From Salinibacterium sp. (lineage in GTDB: Bacteria; Actinomycetota; Actinomycetes; Actinomycetales; Microbacteriaceae): DNA of 64,000 nt. This document shows, in pieces, positions 24,845 through 33,320 of the stretch. Both the position numbers and the translations under genes were made by a program. Under the pieces are notes generated by a model, which saw only the letters and a program-made list of their open reading frames with translations, was not told the DNA's origin and did not search any database. Where the stretch lies: assembly GCA_019638845.1 (NCBI GenBank), contig JAHBSZ010000002.1, positions 1-64,000 on the forward strand, written 5' to 3'. Position 1 is the first letter of the stretch; each line of letters opens with the position of its first letter.

Positions 24845-25327
24845 ATGGTCACCACCGACGCGTCGTTCGAGCGCGCCTATGTTCAGTACCTACCCGCTGT
24901 CAGCGGCTACCTCTACCGACGCGTGGATCGGCAGCACGTTGAAGACCTTGCCGCCGATGTATTCGCGATCGCGTGGCGTCGGCGAGCCACCGTCTCTGAG
25001 GGCGAAGAGTTGCCCTGGCTATATCGGATCGCCGCCAACGTCGTGGCCAACCACCGTCGAAAGCAGGCTTCGGGCGCTGCACTGTTCGCCTCGCTGCGAC
25101 CGGCAGACTCAGCCCCCTCGGCCGAAGAGATCGTGTCGGCCGACGCGACCCTCGCTGCGGCCTGGCGGCAACTCCGCCCTGCCGAACGTGAGGTACTCGC
25201 GCTCGCACTCGTGGAGGATCTCACCCCCGCAGAGCTCGCGGTGGCCCTCGGAGTGAGCGTGAACGCGGCGACGATCCGTGTGCACCGGGCGCGCGCCAAG
25301 CTCGCCGGCCTTCTTGCAACGGAATGA
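24845..25327 (+). CDS. ECF-type RNA polymerase sigma factor
   Basis: A 160-residue ECF sigma factor. Region 2 is seen in FERAYVQYLPAVSGYLYRRVDRQHVEDLAADVFAIAWRRR and LPWLYRIAANVVANHRRKQ; region 4 in AAWRQLRPAEREVLALALVEDLTPAELAVALGVSVNAATIRVHRARAKL. Start ATG at 24845 (MVTTDASF) is preferred over ATG at 24812, because family members start close to region 2. The following gene encodes a single-span membrane protein beginning 49 bases downstream, probably its anti-sigma or signal partner. Confidence 0.88.
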   Translation: MVTTDASFERAYVQYLPAVSGYLYRRVDRQHVEDLAADVFAIAWRRRATVSEGEELPWLYRIAANVVANHRRKQASGAALFASLRPADSAPSAEEIVSADATLAAAWRQLRPAEREVLALALVEDLTPAELAVALGVSVNAATIRVHRARAKLAGLLATE

Positions 25328-25375
25328 ATTTCTGACGCCAGTGAAAGAATCGCGCGCTCGCGACATATCCCCGGT

Positions 25376-26707
25376 ATGAGCAACGATCACGACGACCTTC
25401 GCCGACGCCTCCGCAGCAGCCTCGATCGCGGTGTGGCCCCCGAGCTTTCCGCCGAGGTGGTGAGTGGGGCATCCGGTCGCCCCACCCCGCATCTCGCCAA
25501 CCCGGCCCGCACACTGCGAATTGCCGGAGCTGCCGGGGTGGTGCTCGCGGCAGTAACCGTGGGTGCGCTGGTAGTGCCGGGCCTGACGCGAGCTCCGCTG
25601 TTCACTGCGGCCGCGGCATCCGACACCTCGGCGCTCGGCGCGAGCGACGCTATCTCTAGTGACGCGAAGATCGGGTGGTGGGTTGAGTACCACTACACCG
25701 CTGGCGCTGCGCTGTCGACGGAAGGGGGCTCCGGGCCTGTCTACCAACTCGTGCTTGACTACGCCGACCCGGAAGCTCGCACCGCCGACCTGGCCGGGGC
25801 CCTTGGCATCGACGGGACAGTGACCAAAGCCGACTATTCGGACGCGACCTACCCGACCTGGATAGTCGGCCCGCAAGACGGCTCGGCCGCCAACCTCACG
25901 GTCAGCGCGTTCGGCACCGGCGACTGGTGGTTCAACGATCCCTCGGTCGCTTCCATCTACATCTGCGATCCGTCGGTGACGGCCGCGGACGCCGAGAGCT
26001 ACGGATGCGTACTGCCGTCCGAGGCGCCAGCAAATCAGGCTCCCACGGGAGAGGCCGCGCGATCCCTTGCGCAGGCGCTGTTCGCATCCACCGGCTACAC
26101 GACGGATGCCGCGGCCATCGAGGTCACCTCGGACACCTACGGCACCAGCGCGAGCGCCTACCTCACCATTGACGGCGTCAAGACAGCGCTCGGGTGGAGT
26201 GCGTACTGGACGAACACCGGTGGGCTCTCCTACGCCTACGGACACTCCGTGCGACTCGAGTCGCGCGGTACTTTCAACACCATCTCTGCGTCGGATGCCG
26301 TGCAGCGACTCACCGACTACCGCTGGTATGGCTCGGCTGGCCCCGACTACCAGGGTGGCGCGATCTTGTACTCGGCGAAGGCCGGTGACGGGGTAGCAGT
26401 AGACCCCGCAGAGGGCTCCGACACCGAGCCGACCGCCACCCCCGATGACACCAGCGCGCCCGTCGACCCGTCGACTGATGTGCCCGTCGACCCATCGACC
26501 AACATTCCGGTCGACCCCGCACCCGAGCCCACGCCCGAGGTCGTCGAGGTGACCGTCGACAACGCGACCCCGACGCTGCTTCTCATGTGGGATGTCGACG
26601 GCAACGCGTGGCTCGTCCCCGGCTACGCGATGAAGACTCCCGAAGGCTGGTGGAACTCGGTGGTCAGCTTGATCGACGGGGTCATCGCGCTGCCCGACCT
26701 CATGTAG
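25376..26707 (+). CDS. Single-span membrane protein downstream of ECF sigma factor
   Basis: This 443-residue protein has a short basic cytoplasmic segment (about 1-45, DDLRRRLRSSLDRG), one transmembrane helix (LRIAGAAGVVLAAVTVGALVVPGL) and a large extracellular region. Near the C-terminus is a Pro/Asp/Thr linker with VDPST repeats (VPVDPSTNIPVDP) followed by a compact hydrophobic end (LLLMWDVDGNAWLVPGYAMK). The layout fits an anti-sigma or sensor protein for the adjacent sigma factor, but no ZAS zinc finger is visible. Function is inferred from neighbours only. Confidence 0.65.
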   Translation: MSNDHDDLRRRLRSSLDRGVAPELSAEVVSGASGRPTPHLANPARTLRIAGAAGVVLAAVTVGALVVPGLTRAPLFTAAAASDTSALGASDAISSDAKIGWWVEYHYTAGAALSTEGGSGPVYQLVLDYADPEARTADLAGALGIDGTVTKADYSDATYPTWIVGPQDGSAANLTVSAFGTGDWWFNDPSVASIYICDPSVTAADAESYGCVLPSEAPANQAPTGEAARSLAQALFASTGYTTDAAAIEVTSDTYGTSASAYLTIDGVKTALGWSAYWTNTGGLSYAYGHSVRLESRGTFNTISASDAVQRLTDYRWYGSAGPDYQGGAILYSAKAGDGVAVDPAEGSDTEPTATPDDTSAPVDPSTDVPVDPSTNIPVDPAPEPTPEVVEVTVDNATPTLLLMWDVDGNAWLVPGYAMKTPEGWWNSVVSLIDGVIALPDLM

Positions 26708-26725
26708 ACGGCTCAAGCACGGACC

Positions 26726-26761
26726 GCACAGAGGGGGCCGCCCTTGTGGCCCTCTCCGTGC
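26726..26761 (+). terminator. Candidate hairpin before the PLP decarboxylase gene
   Basis: A stem of 14 positions with 12 pairs (GCACAGAGGGGGCC opposite GGCCCTCTCCGTGC) and an eight-base loop lies between the membrane protein stop at 26707 and the ATG at 26780. No T-run follows, so it is either a weak intrinsic terminator or a leader structure that covers the ribosome binding region. Confidence 0.45.
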
Positions 26762-26779
26762 GCGGCTACGGTTGCGGCC

Positions 26780-28162
26780 ATGCCCTTCGACCCGGACGAC
26801 TACACGGAAGCGCTCGATCGGGCCCGGGCTCATGCCGCTGACTGGTTGGGGTCCGTACCCACTCGACCCGTGCATCCGACCTCCACTGCCGACGAGCTGG
26901 CGACGCTCTTCGGGAGGCCGCTACCGGACTCCCCCACCGACCCGGCCACGGTGATCGATGAGCTCGTGACGACGGCCGAGCCGGGCCTGATGGCCATCGG
27001 TTCGGGTCGCTTCTTTGGTTGGGTGATCGGCGGCACGCTGCCCGCCGCACTCGCTGCCGACTGGATGGTCAGCACCTGGGATCAGAACAACGGCATGCGA
27101 TTCGCCACTCCTGCGACGGCAGCGCTGGAGGAGGCCGCCGGCGCGTGGCTGCTCGATCTTTTGGGTCTGCCTGCGGGCGCAGATGTCGGATTCACGACCG
27201 GTGGCACTTCGGCGAACATGGCCGGCCTCGCCGCCGGACGGGGCGAAGTGCTGCGCCGCGTCGGCTGGGATGTCAACGAGCGCGGCCTCCAGGGCGCCCC
27301 AGTGATTACCGTGCTCGCCGGTGAGCAGGTGCACGCGTCGGTGCTGCTCGCGCTGCGCTACCTCGGGTTGGGTGCGCCCCAACTGGTGCCCGCCGACGAC
27401 CAGGGCCGCATGCGTCCGGATGAACTCGCCCTCGCCCTCGCCGAGATCGACGGCCCCGTGCTGGTGGTGCTCCAAGCAGGAGAGCTACATTCCGGTGCGT
27501 TCGACCCGATGCGCGAGTGCATCGAGATCGCGCACGAGAACAGCGCGTGGGTGCACGTCGATGGGGCGTTCGGGCTGTGGGCTGCGGTCAGCCCGCGGTG
27601 GGCATCCGTACTCGACGGTCTCGACACCGCCGACTCATGGGCGACCGACGCCCACAAGACGCTCAACGTGCCCTACGACTGCGGGGTGGTGATCGTCGCC
27701 GACCCGAACGCCATTCGGTCGGCGTTCAGCGTTCGCACCGACTACCTCATCCACCCGGCCGAGGGTCGGGCCGACCCGTTCGACCTCGTGCCCGAGCTCT
27801 CGCGCCGCGCTCGCGGGGTTCCGGTGTGGGCGGCGCTTCGCTCGCTCGGACGTTCCGGGGTCATCGACCTCGTCGAAGGCCTCGCCGCGAACGCTCGCGC
27901 TCTGGCCTCGGGGTTGGCCGCTCTGCCCGGCGTCGAAGTACTCAACGACGTGGTGTTCACGCAGGTGAGCCTGTCGTTCGGAACCGACGAGCGCACCCGC
28001 GAAGTCACCGAACGCCTCATCGCCGACGGCGCAGTCTGGATGTCTGGCTCCCGCTGGCAGGGCCGCGCGGTGCTGCGCATCTCCGTGAGCAACTGGTCGA
28101 CGGATGCCGCGGACGTTGCCGCCTCGGTGGAGGCGGTTGCTCAGGCTATGCGGTCTAGCTGA
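26780..28162 (+). CDS. PLP-dependent decarboxylase (group II amino acid decarboxylase family)
   Basis: The 460-residue enzyme is a fold-type I PLP protein of the pyridoxal-dependent decarboxylase family. Visible elements are the cofactor-stacking GGTSANMAGLAAGR region, AGEQVHASVLLALRYLG, the aspartate in WVHVDGAFGLWAAV that holds the pyridine nitrogen, and the Schiff-base lysine in DAHKTLNVPYDCG. Members decarboxylate aromatic or acidic amino acids (tyrosine, tryptophan, aspartate, glutamate) to amines. The specificity is not readable, and no transporter is adjacent to suggest a substrate. Its end overlaps the convergent HicB-like gene by eight bases. Confidence 0.85.
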   Translation: MPFDPDDYTEALDRARAHAADWLGSVPTRPVHPTSTADELATLFGRPLPDSPTDPATVIDELVTTAEPGLMAIGSGRFFGWVIGGTLPAALAADWMVSTWDQNNGMRFATPATAALEEAAGAWLLDLLGLPAGADVGFTTGGTSANMAGLAAGRGEVLRRVGWDVNERGLQGAPVITVLAGEQVHASVLLALRYLGLGAPQLVPADDQGRMRPDELALALAEIDGPVLVVLQAGELHSGAFDPMRECIEIAHENSAWVHVDGAFGLWAAVSPRWASVLDGLDTADSWATDAHKTLNVPYDCGVVIVADPNAIRSAFSVRTDYLIHPAEGRADPFDLVPELSRRARGVPVWAALRSLGRSGVIDLVEGLAANARALASGLAALPGVEVLNDVVFTQVSLSFGTDERTREVTERLIADGAVWMSGSRWQGRAVLRISVSNWSTDAADVAASVEAVAQAMRSS

Positions 28163-28478
28163 GCCGCGAACTCACAAGCCGGTTGAGACTGACGTTCTCC
28201 TCGGCAGCACGGATCGCGAGCGCACGGTGCAGCTCGGGCGGAATCCGCAGCTTGAACTCGCCGCTGTAGCGGCGTTCCGCGAACGGCTGCGGTACAGCTT
28301 CACCGCTGGACTCAAGGTCGGCCACCACTCCCTCGACCACCTTGATGATTCCGTTCAGCGCACGGGTCTGATCGCGGTCCAACCATGAGAGGGAGGGGAA
28401 CTCCGCGACGAGCCCGACGAACTCGTCGTCTTCCGCAGACCACGTGACGCGGTACGTGTAGTGCTCGATGTTGGTCAC
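28155..28478 (-). CDS. HicB-like antitoxin-family protein
   Basis: A 107-residue protein. Residues 5-45 look like a HicB partial RNase H-type fold (YTYRVTWSAEDDEFVGLVAEFPSLSWLD), residues 75-107 form a ribbon-helix-helix DNA-binding tail (GEFKLRIPPELHRALAIRAAEENVSLNRLVSSRL). HicB antitoxins normally pair with a small HicA mRNA interferase. No HicA-like frame is recognisable on either side, so this may be an orphan antitoxin or a transcription factor. An inverted repeat upstream (28493-28508) could be its operator. Confidence 0.8.
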   Translation of the reverse strand: MTNIEHYTYRVTWSAEDDEFVGLVAEFPSLSWLDRDQTRALNGIIKVVEGVVADLESSGEAVPQPFAERRYSGEFKLRIPPELHRALAIRAAEENVSLNRLVSSRLS

Positions 28479-28492
28479 TGGTCTTGCTCCAC

Positions 28493-28508
28493 TCTCGCTA
28501 TCGCGAGA
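28493..28508. promoter_or_regulatory. Inverted repeat upstream of HicB-like gene
   Basis: TCTCGC-TATC-GCGAGA is a perfect six-base-arm repeat 15 bases upstream of the HicB-like ATG, in the 85-base gap behind the tocopherol-cyclase-like gene. As the product has a ribbon-helix-helix tail, this is a plausible autoregulatory site; it could also be a short hairpin in the transcript. Confidence 0.4.
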
Positions 28509-28563
28509 CCTATGGTGTCACTATTGACCCCACAATTCAACGGTGTTCCACGACGCATTTCGA

Positions 28564-29589
28564 CTAAAGAGCGAGCAGCCGCTCGGTGTCGCCGAACACT
28601 TCGAGCCCGGCACACTCCGCAACGCCCTCCAGCAGCACGACACCGTTGTGGTCGCTGTGCCGGAACTCGATGCGGGCATCCAAAGTCTCTTCGACCCGCT
28701 GGTGCATCGCCGTGCGCAGTGGAGCGTGCAGTAGTCCGCCGCGCACGCGCTCCGCAGTGAGCTCGAGCACACCGTCGGGGCCGCTGACCGACCAGCGCAC
28801 GTGGCTGTCGTCGATGCTTAGCGCGCGCTCGGTTGAGCGGTTGTACGTAGTCCATTTGTGCAGCCGCCCGCCGTGACGGAACCCGATGATCGACCCGCGG
28901 AACGACCCCCGGAGCCACGGGATGATCGCGACGGAGGCGATGAGTGAGGCATCCGTGCCGTCGCCCGTGGTGGTGTCGATGTGGTTGCTGGCCATCCATA
29001 CATACCCGGCCGGGAATGCTTTGCCCCAGTCTTTCTCGATGTAGCCGCGGCCCTGATCGAAGGATGTCGCGGCCCCCTCGACCTCGAGCGATCCCCGCAA
29101 CTCGTGGCCGAACGAGACGATGCCGTGGAAGCACTCCATGAACGGCACCAGTCCGTACCAGCCCATGATGCCGGGCTCGCGCGCCGTCACCGGCCACGGC
29201 ACCAGCGGCGTCGCGTAGTCGATGCGCCCCTTCAACTGCGGCAGGTCGAGGGTCACGCCCTCCGACGAGAACCGGTTGCCGCCGACCTCGACGTCGAATT
29301 CGCGATCGGATGCTCGGAACTCCTCGACCGGGAACCGGTGGTACCAGGAGCGGCCGGTTAGGCCGTCTAGGACTTGGACGAAGGCTTCGTCTTTTGTGCT
29401 GCTCTCGTTGGCTTGGTCGCCGCCGGTCGCGAGCCCGCGGAAGACGCCGGGGATGACCGCCCACCGCTGCGAGCGATCCGCCGACACGAGCTTGATGTAC
29501 CACCCCTCGAAGAACCCGCGCGTGACGCCGGTGCCGTGATAGGCCTCAGGGTGTTGGACGCCGCGGATGGTGGCGGCTGGGGTGCGCAT
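28564..29589 (-). CDS. Tocopherol cyclase-like (lipocalin-type) protein
   Basis: The 341-residue product matches the tocopherol cyclase-like family: HPEAYHGTGVTRGFFEGWYIKLVSAD at the N-terminus, AVIPGVF, then MGWYGLVPFMECFHGIVSFGHELRG and GYIEKDWGKAFPAGYVWMASNH. Plant tocopherol cyclase closes the chromanol ring, but bacterial homologues are found in organisms without tocopherol, so a lipid-related or carotenoid-like function is more careful. No signal peptide is visible. It is divergent from the reverse transcriptase genes, and marks the last ordinary gene before the low-GC region. Confidence 0.8.
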   Translation of the reverse strand: MRTPAATIRGVQHPEAYHGTGVTRGFFEGWYIKLVSADRSQRWAVIPGVFRGLATGGDQANESSTKDEAFVQVLDGLTGRSWYHRFPVEEFRASDREFDVEVGGNRFSSEGVTLDLPQLKGRIDYATPLVPWPVTAREPGIMGWYGLVPFMECFHGIVSFGHELRGSLEVEGAATSFDQGRGYIEKDWGKAFPAGYVWMASNHIDTTTGDGTDASLIASVAIIPWLRGSFRGSIIGFRHGGRLHKWTTYNRSTERALSIDDSHVRWSVSGPDGVLELTAERVRGGLLHAPLRTAMHQRVEETLDARIEFRHSDHNGVVLLEGVAECAGLEVFGDTERLLAL

Positions 29590-29609
29590 GGGTTACATGG
29601 TAGGGGTGT

Positions 29610-29628
29610 CCCTCCTACCTTCGGAGGG
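29610..29628. other. Small hairpin in the leader of the tocopherol-cyclase-like gene
   Basis: CCCTCC and GGAGGG form a six-base stem with loop TACCTTC, 21 bases upstream of the divergent start at 29589. On the minus strand the GGAGGG/CCCTCC arms could hide or show a ribosome-binding-like sequence. Role unknown. Confidence 0.35.
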
Positions 29629-29775
29629 TCTCGGCGCCACCACACCATTGCACGCCCGCATCCGACGATGGCAGCCATCGAAAAGCTCTAGCTGTCGGTG
29701 GACTTGCCACGCCGTCTCTGGCGAGAGGGTCCGTTCAACTTCATACCTTGGCGCTTGAAATACACAGGCAGGTCA

Positions 29776-29800
29776 ATCTTTGCTCCCTCGGAGCAAAGAT
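29776..29800 (+). other. Perfect 11-bp hairpin upstream of the Drt3a gene
   Basis: ATCTTTGCTCC and GGAGCAAAGAT pair perfectly around a CTC loop. The hairpin lies about 85 bases upstream of the GTG at 29884 in a stretch with no recognised gene (29590-29883). An ACACA run occurs just before it (29762-29766). A tiny frame (ATG 29812 to TGA 29883) ends directly against the GTG start and could couple translation. The hairpin may be a leader element, a terminator stopping upstream transcripts, or part of a non-coding RNA. Confidence 0.6.
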
Positions 29801-29883
29801 TCAGCGGTGCCATGACTCCCCGATTCCTCAACGCCCAATCAGTGAGCAAGCACGTAAAACTCGCGCCGGGCGGTTGGGCCTGA

Positions 29884-31302
29884 GTGATACTTGCGACTAG
29901 ACCGAGCTACGCTCAGTATTGTTGCCCGCACTCGCCGATCAGATTGGACCACTTGGACCAAACATTCTCGACGCGCAACCTTAGGAAGGCATGGGACCTA
30001 GAAACTAGGAAGGGAGTCAATCTCGCAAGAAGGCTCCAACTTCCCGGTGATCCTTCAGACATCCACCTGCAAGCGATAAAGGCAAATTACTCAAGCACCG
30101 CGCGGACCCGGAAAACAGTACGGGAATTGCGAAAGTCTGGCGCCAAACCCGACAAGATCCTGAAAGCAGAAGATCGGCTCAAGTCACTGAGAGCAAAGCG
30201 TGAAGACCTCGTGACGGCATTCGTCGGGCGAGTTCGCGATGCCCTAGAAGACCCAACCTTTGGGATCGGCATATCGGTGAGCTACCGAGCCAAGGGAGTC
30301 GACGTCTACCGACTCGACGCTCCATACGCGATCAACTTCATGGCCGTAAAGGCCTTGAGCCTCAATCTGCGGCGCGCTTTTTCAATCCGCCCATCGAGCC
30401 GCGACGATATCGTGAGCCAGGTAACTCGACTACTCAATGACCACTATCCAAAATCAGTCATCCGTGGCGACGTTTCTAAGTTTTACGAGTCAATTGATCA
30501 TTCCAGGTTGCTAGATACCTTGCGGGAAAGCTCAGTCTTAAGCACGGCTACACTCACCTTGATTGCCAAATTGCTGAAGAGCTACTCAGATATTTCGGGA
30601 TCAACGGTCGGCCTTCCGAGAGGAATCGGTCTAAGCGCGGACCTGTCTGAAGTGTTCATGCGGAGTCTGGACGCACATTTCACGCGACTTGATTCAGTAG
30701 TCTTCTACACCCGGTTTGTCGACGATATTTTGATTGTGTCCCATCCTGGCAACGGTGCAAACGTGTTGTCTGAACTCGACGTTCAGTTGTCGGCTCGAGG
30801 GCTAAGCCTCAACAGAACCAAAAGCAGCGTTCGCGAGATGGCGAACGACGGCACCCTGGCCCATATCCCGTTTCTTGGTTACTCGCTTGAATACCGCGGC
30901 CGACGCTTACTCGTCGGGCTGTCGCCAAACCGTCTCGAGAAAATCAAGCGTCGTCTGGACGCTAGTTTTGCGAGCTACACCGCCTCCCGCTCGCCGAGCG
31001 CAAAGGCGAAGACGATGCTGATGAAGCGGGTTAGGTTTCTGTCGACCAACACGCGACTCGCCAATAATAAGCGCCGTGCCTTTGTCGGAATTCGGTTCTC
31101 GAATCGATTTGTGAACGACCCGAGCCAACTCGCATCACTGGACGCAAGGTTGGCGGGCCATATCGCAACCTTGTCAGATGCCGCTCTCGCCAAGAAGCTT
31201 GGGACATATAGCTTCATACGAGGTTGGTCCGAGGGCACTTTCACCCGCCACCGTCTAACCGACTTCGAAGCCATCGCCAGCGCATGGAGGAAACTTGGCT
31301 AA
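29884..31302 (+). CDS. drt3a: Antiviral reverse transcriptase Drt3a-like (UG3-type)
   Basis: A 472-residue reverse transcriptase. Palm motifs are motif A RGDVSKFYESID (194-205; Asp196), motif B GLPRGIGLS (243-251), motif C FVDD (278-281, the catalytic Asp pair) and the following GLSLNRTKS and FLGY blocks. The opening LDQTFSTRNLRKAWDLETRKG resembles the start of known Drt3a/UG3 proteins. Family resemblance begins at about 29953 (TTG), so the true start may be TTG 29944 or 29953 rather than GTG 29884. The overlap with a second, different RT gene is the DRT type 3 arrangement, a phage-defence system working with a non-coding RNA. Base composition is visibly poorer in GC than neighbours, consistent with transfer. 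Confidence 0.85.
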   Translation: MILATRPSYAQYCCPHSPIRLDHLDQTFSTRNLRKAWDLETRKGVNLARRLQLPGDPSDIHLQAIKANYSSTARTRKTVRELRKSGAKPDKILKAEDRLKSLRAKREDLVTAFVGRVRDALEDPTFGIGISVSYRAKGVDVYRLDAPYAINFMAVKALSLNLRRAFSIRPSSRDDIVSQVTRLLNDHYPKSVIRGDVSKFYESIDHSRLLDTLRESSVLSTATLTLIAKLLKSYSDISGSTVGLPRGIGLSADLSEVFMRSLDAHFTRLDSVVFYTRFVDDILIVSHPGNGANVLSELDVQLSARGLSLNRTKSSVREMANDGTLAHIPFLGYSLEYRGRRLLVGLSPNRLEKIKRRLDASFASYTASRSPSAKAKTMLMKRVRFLSTNTRLANNKRRAFVGIRFSNRFVNDPSQLASLDARLAGHIATLSDAALAKKLGTYSFIRGWSEGTFTRHRLTDFEAIASAWRKLG

Positions 31303-33319
31303 ACGGCGAGTAGACGCGCCACGGAGCGAACACCGAGTGGTGCTATCAGATGTTCTTCCGTATGAGGTGCCCGCCCAGTACAGCAACCGACATTTCTACA
31401 AGTTCTTGGCGGACAACGCGGTTCGACTTGAAGGTACTGAAGTCAGTTGGCGAAGCAACTCGAACAAGACGCGGACAGTTGAGCTTGTACTCAAGCTCAT
31501 TTTTGGCATTGCGCCGAACGCAGCAATCAAACGACACCCCAACGGCAGGCGATCTTTCGCCTCAGTCGATGACAACACGATCCCCTTCAGCTTTCGCGTA
31601 GCGAAGTCAGAAAACGACTATCGAACGTTGTCGATTCCTCACCCGCGGAGCCAAATTCGGGTCTCGGCCTTCTACAGGGACGAGTATGCCGCGCTTCTGT
31701 ACTTCGCTGGAAAGAGTCCATTTTCGCTCCGCAAACCTGTGCGGGTAGGGAAGTACTCATTCGCCGAGGACCAACTCCACTCGCAACTCCGTGCGACTTG
31801 GGCCGCTGGCGTTTCCGAGAATAGCCAAGAGTACGAGACCTTCAAGTCGTACTTTGCATATGAACGATACTCGAATATCTACAAGTTCTACGAGTCGCCC
31901 GAGTATCAGGCCATGGAGAAGCGCTACAAGCATCTCCTCCGGCTGGATATCTCAAAGTGCTTTGAATCGATCTATACCCACTCGATCAGTTGGGCTGTCT
32001 ACGGCAAGGAACTCGTGAAGGATAACTATTCACGGAAATCTCGAACATTCCCAGAACGGTTCGATGAGCTAATGCAGAAGCTCAACTACAACGAGACGAA
32101 CGGGATACTCGTCGGGTCGGAGTTCGCACGCCTCTTTGCAGAGATCATTCTTCAGGCAGTGGACGGTGCTGTACTCCGCCAATTGGAGAAACTCGGACTC
32201 CGTCGAGGGAGGCACTTTGAAATTGTGCGGTACGTCGATGACTACTTTGTGTTCTTCGATCGCTTGGGTGACGAATCAAGAATCAAGGGCACAATTACGG
32301 AACAACTCAAGATTTATGGCCTCAGCCTCAATGGCGAGAAGGAGCTTCGGGGCGCAAATCCGGACATCACTCCCATCTCAATCGCAAAGAGCCGCATATC
32401 CCGCCTCTTGGAAGAGCGAATTGGTTCAGCGGCAGTTGCCAGTACTGCAGGTCGGCCCGGACTCATCTCGGGCGGCAAGTCGAGTACCGCCCTCATCACC
32501 GACTACAAGACAATTATCAAGGAGACCTCCGCCCCCGAAAAGGACGTTCTGAACTACACCCTTAGTATTCTCGAACGACGGATAGTCGAGGCTCTGAAGG
32601 AGTTCTCGAGTTTGAAGACAACCGACGGCGACGAAGAGGACCTCGCTGCGGCCATCGCCGCACTTGTGGAGTTTGCGTTCTTTATCTACAGCGCATCGCC
32701 GAAAGTTAATCCGACCGTGAAGCTGTGTCGAATCGTTGTCAATGTTTCGCAGTTTGCGATCAACAAGCCCTTCAGGGGTTCGCAAAGATCCAGGATCCTT
32801 GACGCGGTGTTTTTCGAGATTCGATCCCAACTAGAAAGATCTCACGGTGATGAGGACTTGCAAGTCGAAAAGCTCTACTTGCTTAGCGCCCTTGTCCCCC
32901 TCGGCCCTGCCTACTTGCTTCCTGCAGAGGAGATCGAGCGGATGTTCTCGATCGACGCCACTGGAAAAACTGCAGTGCTGCAAGCGCCGCTCAACCATTT
33001 TGCGCTCACCACCCTCCTTCACTACGTCAAACGTCAATCGAGATATACAGCGATTAGGCTTGTGGCAGAAGCCGAGTGGATAAGGCGTGTGAAGGAGTCA
33101 AGGGCTCACGATGCCGAGCGAGTCTTGCTCATCCTTGATGCAGCGTCCTCTCCATTTCTCAGTCAAGCTTCGAAATTGACTATCCTTCTTCACGCTGGGC
33201 TTACGGCGCGGAAGGACAGGTTTGGCGTGATGCGCCTCGCCCCTGCGTGGTTCACCCGGTGGCGCGGATTCGATCTCGGCTTAGAACTAGACCTCAAGCG
33301 AAATCAAGAAGTATATTGA
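31295..33319 (+). CDS. drt3b: Antiviral reverse transcriptase Drt3b-like (UG8-type)
   Basis: The 674-residue product is a second, distinct reverse transcriptase. Motif A is LLRLDISKCFESIYTHS (Asp218), motif B NGILVGSEFARLFAEI (269-284), motif C YVDD (313-316), then YGLSLNGEKE (341-350). About 300 residues follow as an alpha-helical C-terminal extension without a recognised nuclease motif. Translation starts at TTG 31295, inside the end of drt3a, with a strong GGAGG at 31286-31290 deciding the start. The pair matches UG3+UG8, the defining composition of DRT3. In recent work, as I recall it, Drt3b makes a repeat-sequence DNA strand complementary to the one Drt3a makes from the ncRNA. No integrase or transposase accompanies it. 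Confidence 0.85.
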   Translation: MAKRRVDAPRSEHRVVLSDVLPYEVPAQYSNRHFYKFLADNAVRLEGTEVSWRSNSNKTRTVELVLKLIFGIAPNAAIKRHPNGRRSFASVDDNTIPFSFRVAKSENDYRTLSIPHPRSQIRVSAFYRDEYAALLYFAGKSPFSLRKPVRVGKYSFAEDQLHSQLRATWAAGVSENSQEYETFKSYFAYERYSNIYKFYESPEYQAMEKRYKHLLRLDISKCFESIYTHSISWAVYGKELVKDNYSRKSRTFPERFDELMQKLNYNETNGILVGSEFARLFAEIILQAVDGAVLRQLEKLGLRRGRHFEIVRYVDDYFVFFDRLGDESRIKGTITEQLKIYGLSLNGEKELRGANPDITPISIAKSRISRLLEERIGSAAVASTAGRPGLISGGKSSTALITDYKTIIKETSAPEKDVLNYTLSILERRIVEALKEFSSLKTTDGDEEDLAAAIAALVEFAFFIYSASPKVNPTVKLCRIVVNVSQFAINKPFRGSQRSRILDAVFFEIRSQLERSHGDEDLQVEKLYLLSALVPLGPAYLLPAEEIERMFSIDATGKTAVLQAPLNHFALTTLLHYVKRQSRYTAIRLVAEAEWIRRVKESRAHDAERVLLILDAASSPFLSQASKLTILLHAGLTARKDRFGVMRLAPAWFTRWRGFDLGLELDLKRNQEVY

Positions 33320-33320
33320 T

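Noticed and set aside
25109-26875. A 588-codon open frame on the minus strand
   Set aside because: It is antisense to the sigma factor and its membrane partner; composition is atypical and no domain is seen.
28475-28563. A possible HicA toxin frame upstream of the HicB-like gene
   Set aside because: The only open frame there ends in RGTPLNCGVNSDTIGLAIARVEQDQ, which lacks the HicA catalytic His and glycine pattern and belongs to a frame shadowing the tocopherol-cyclase-like gene.
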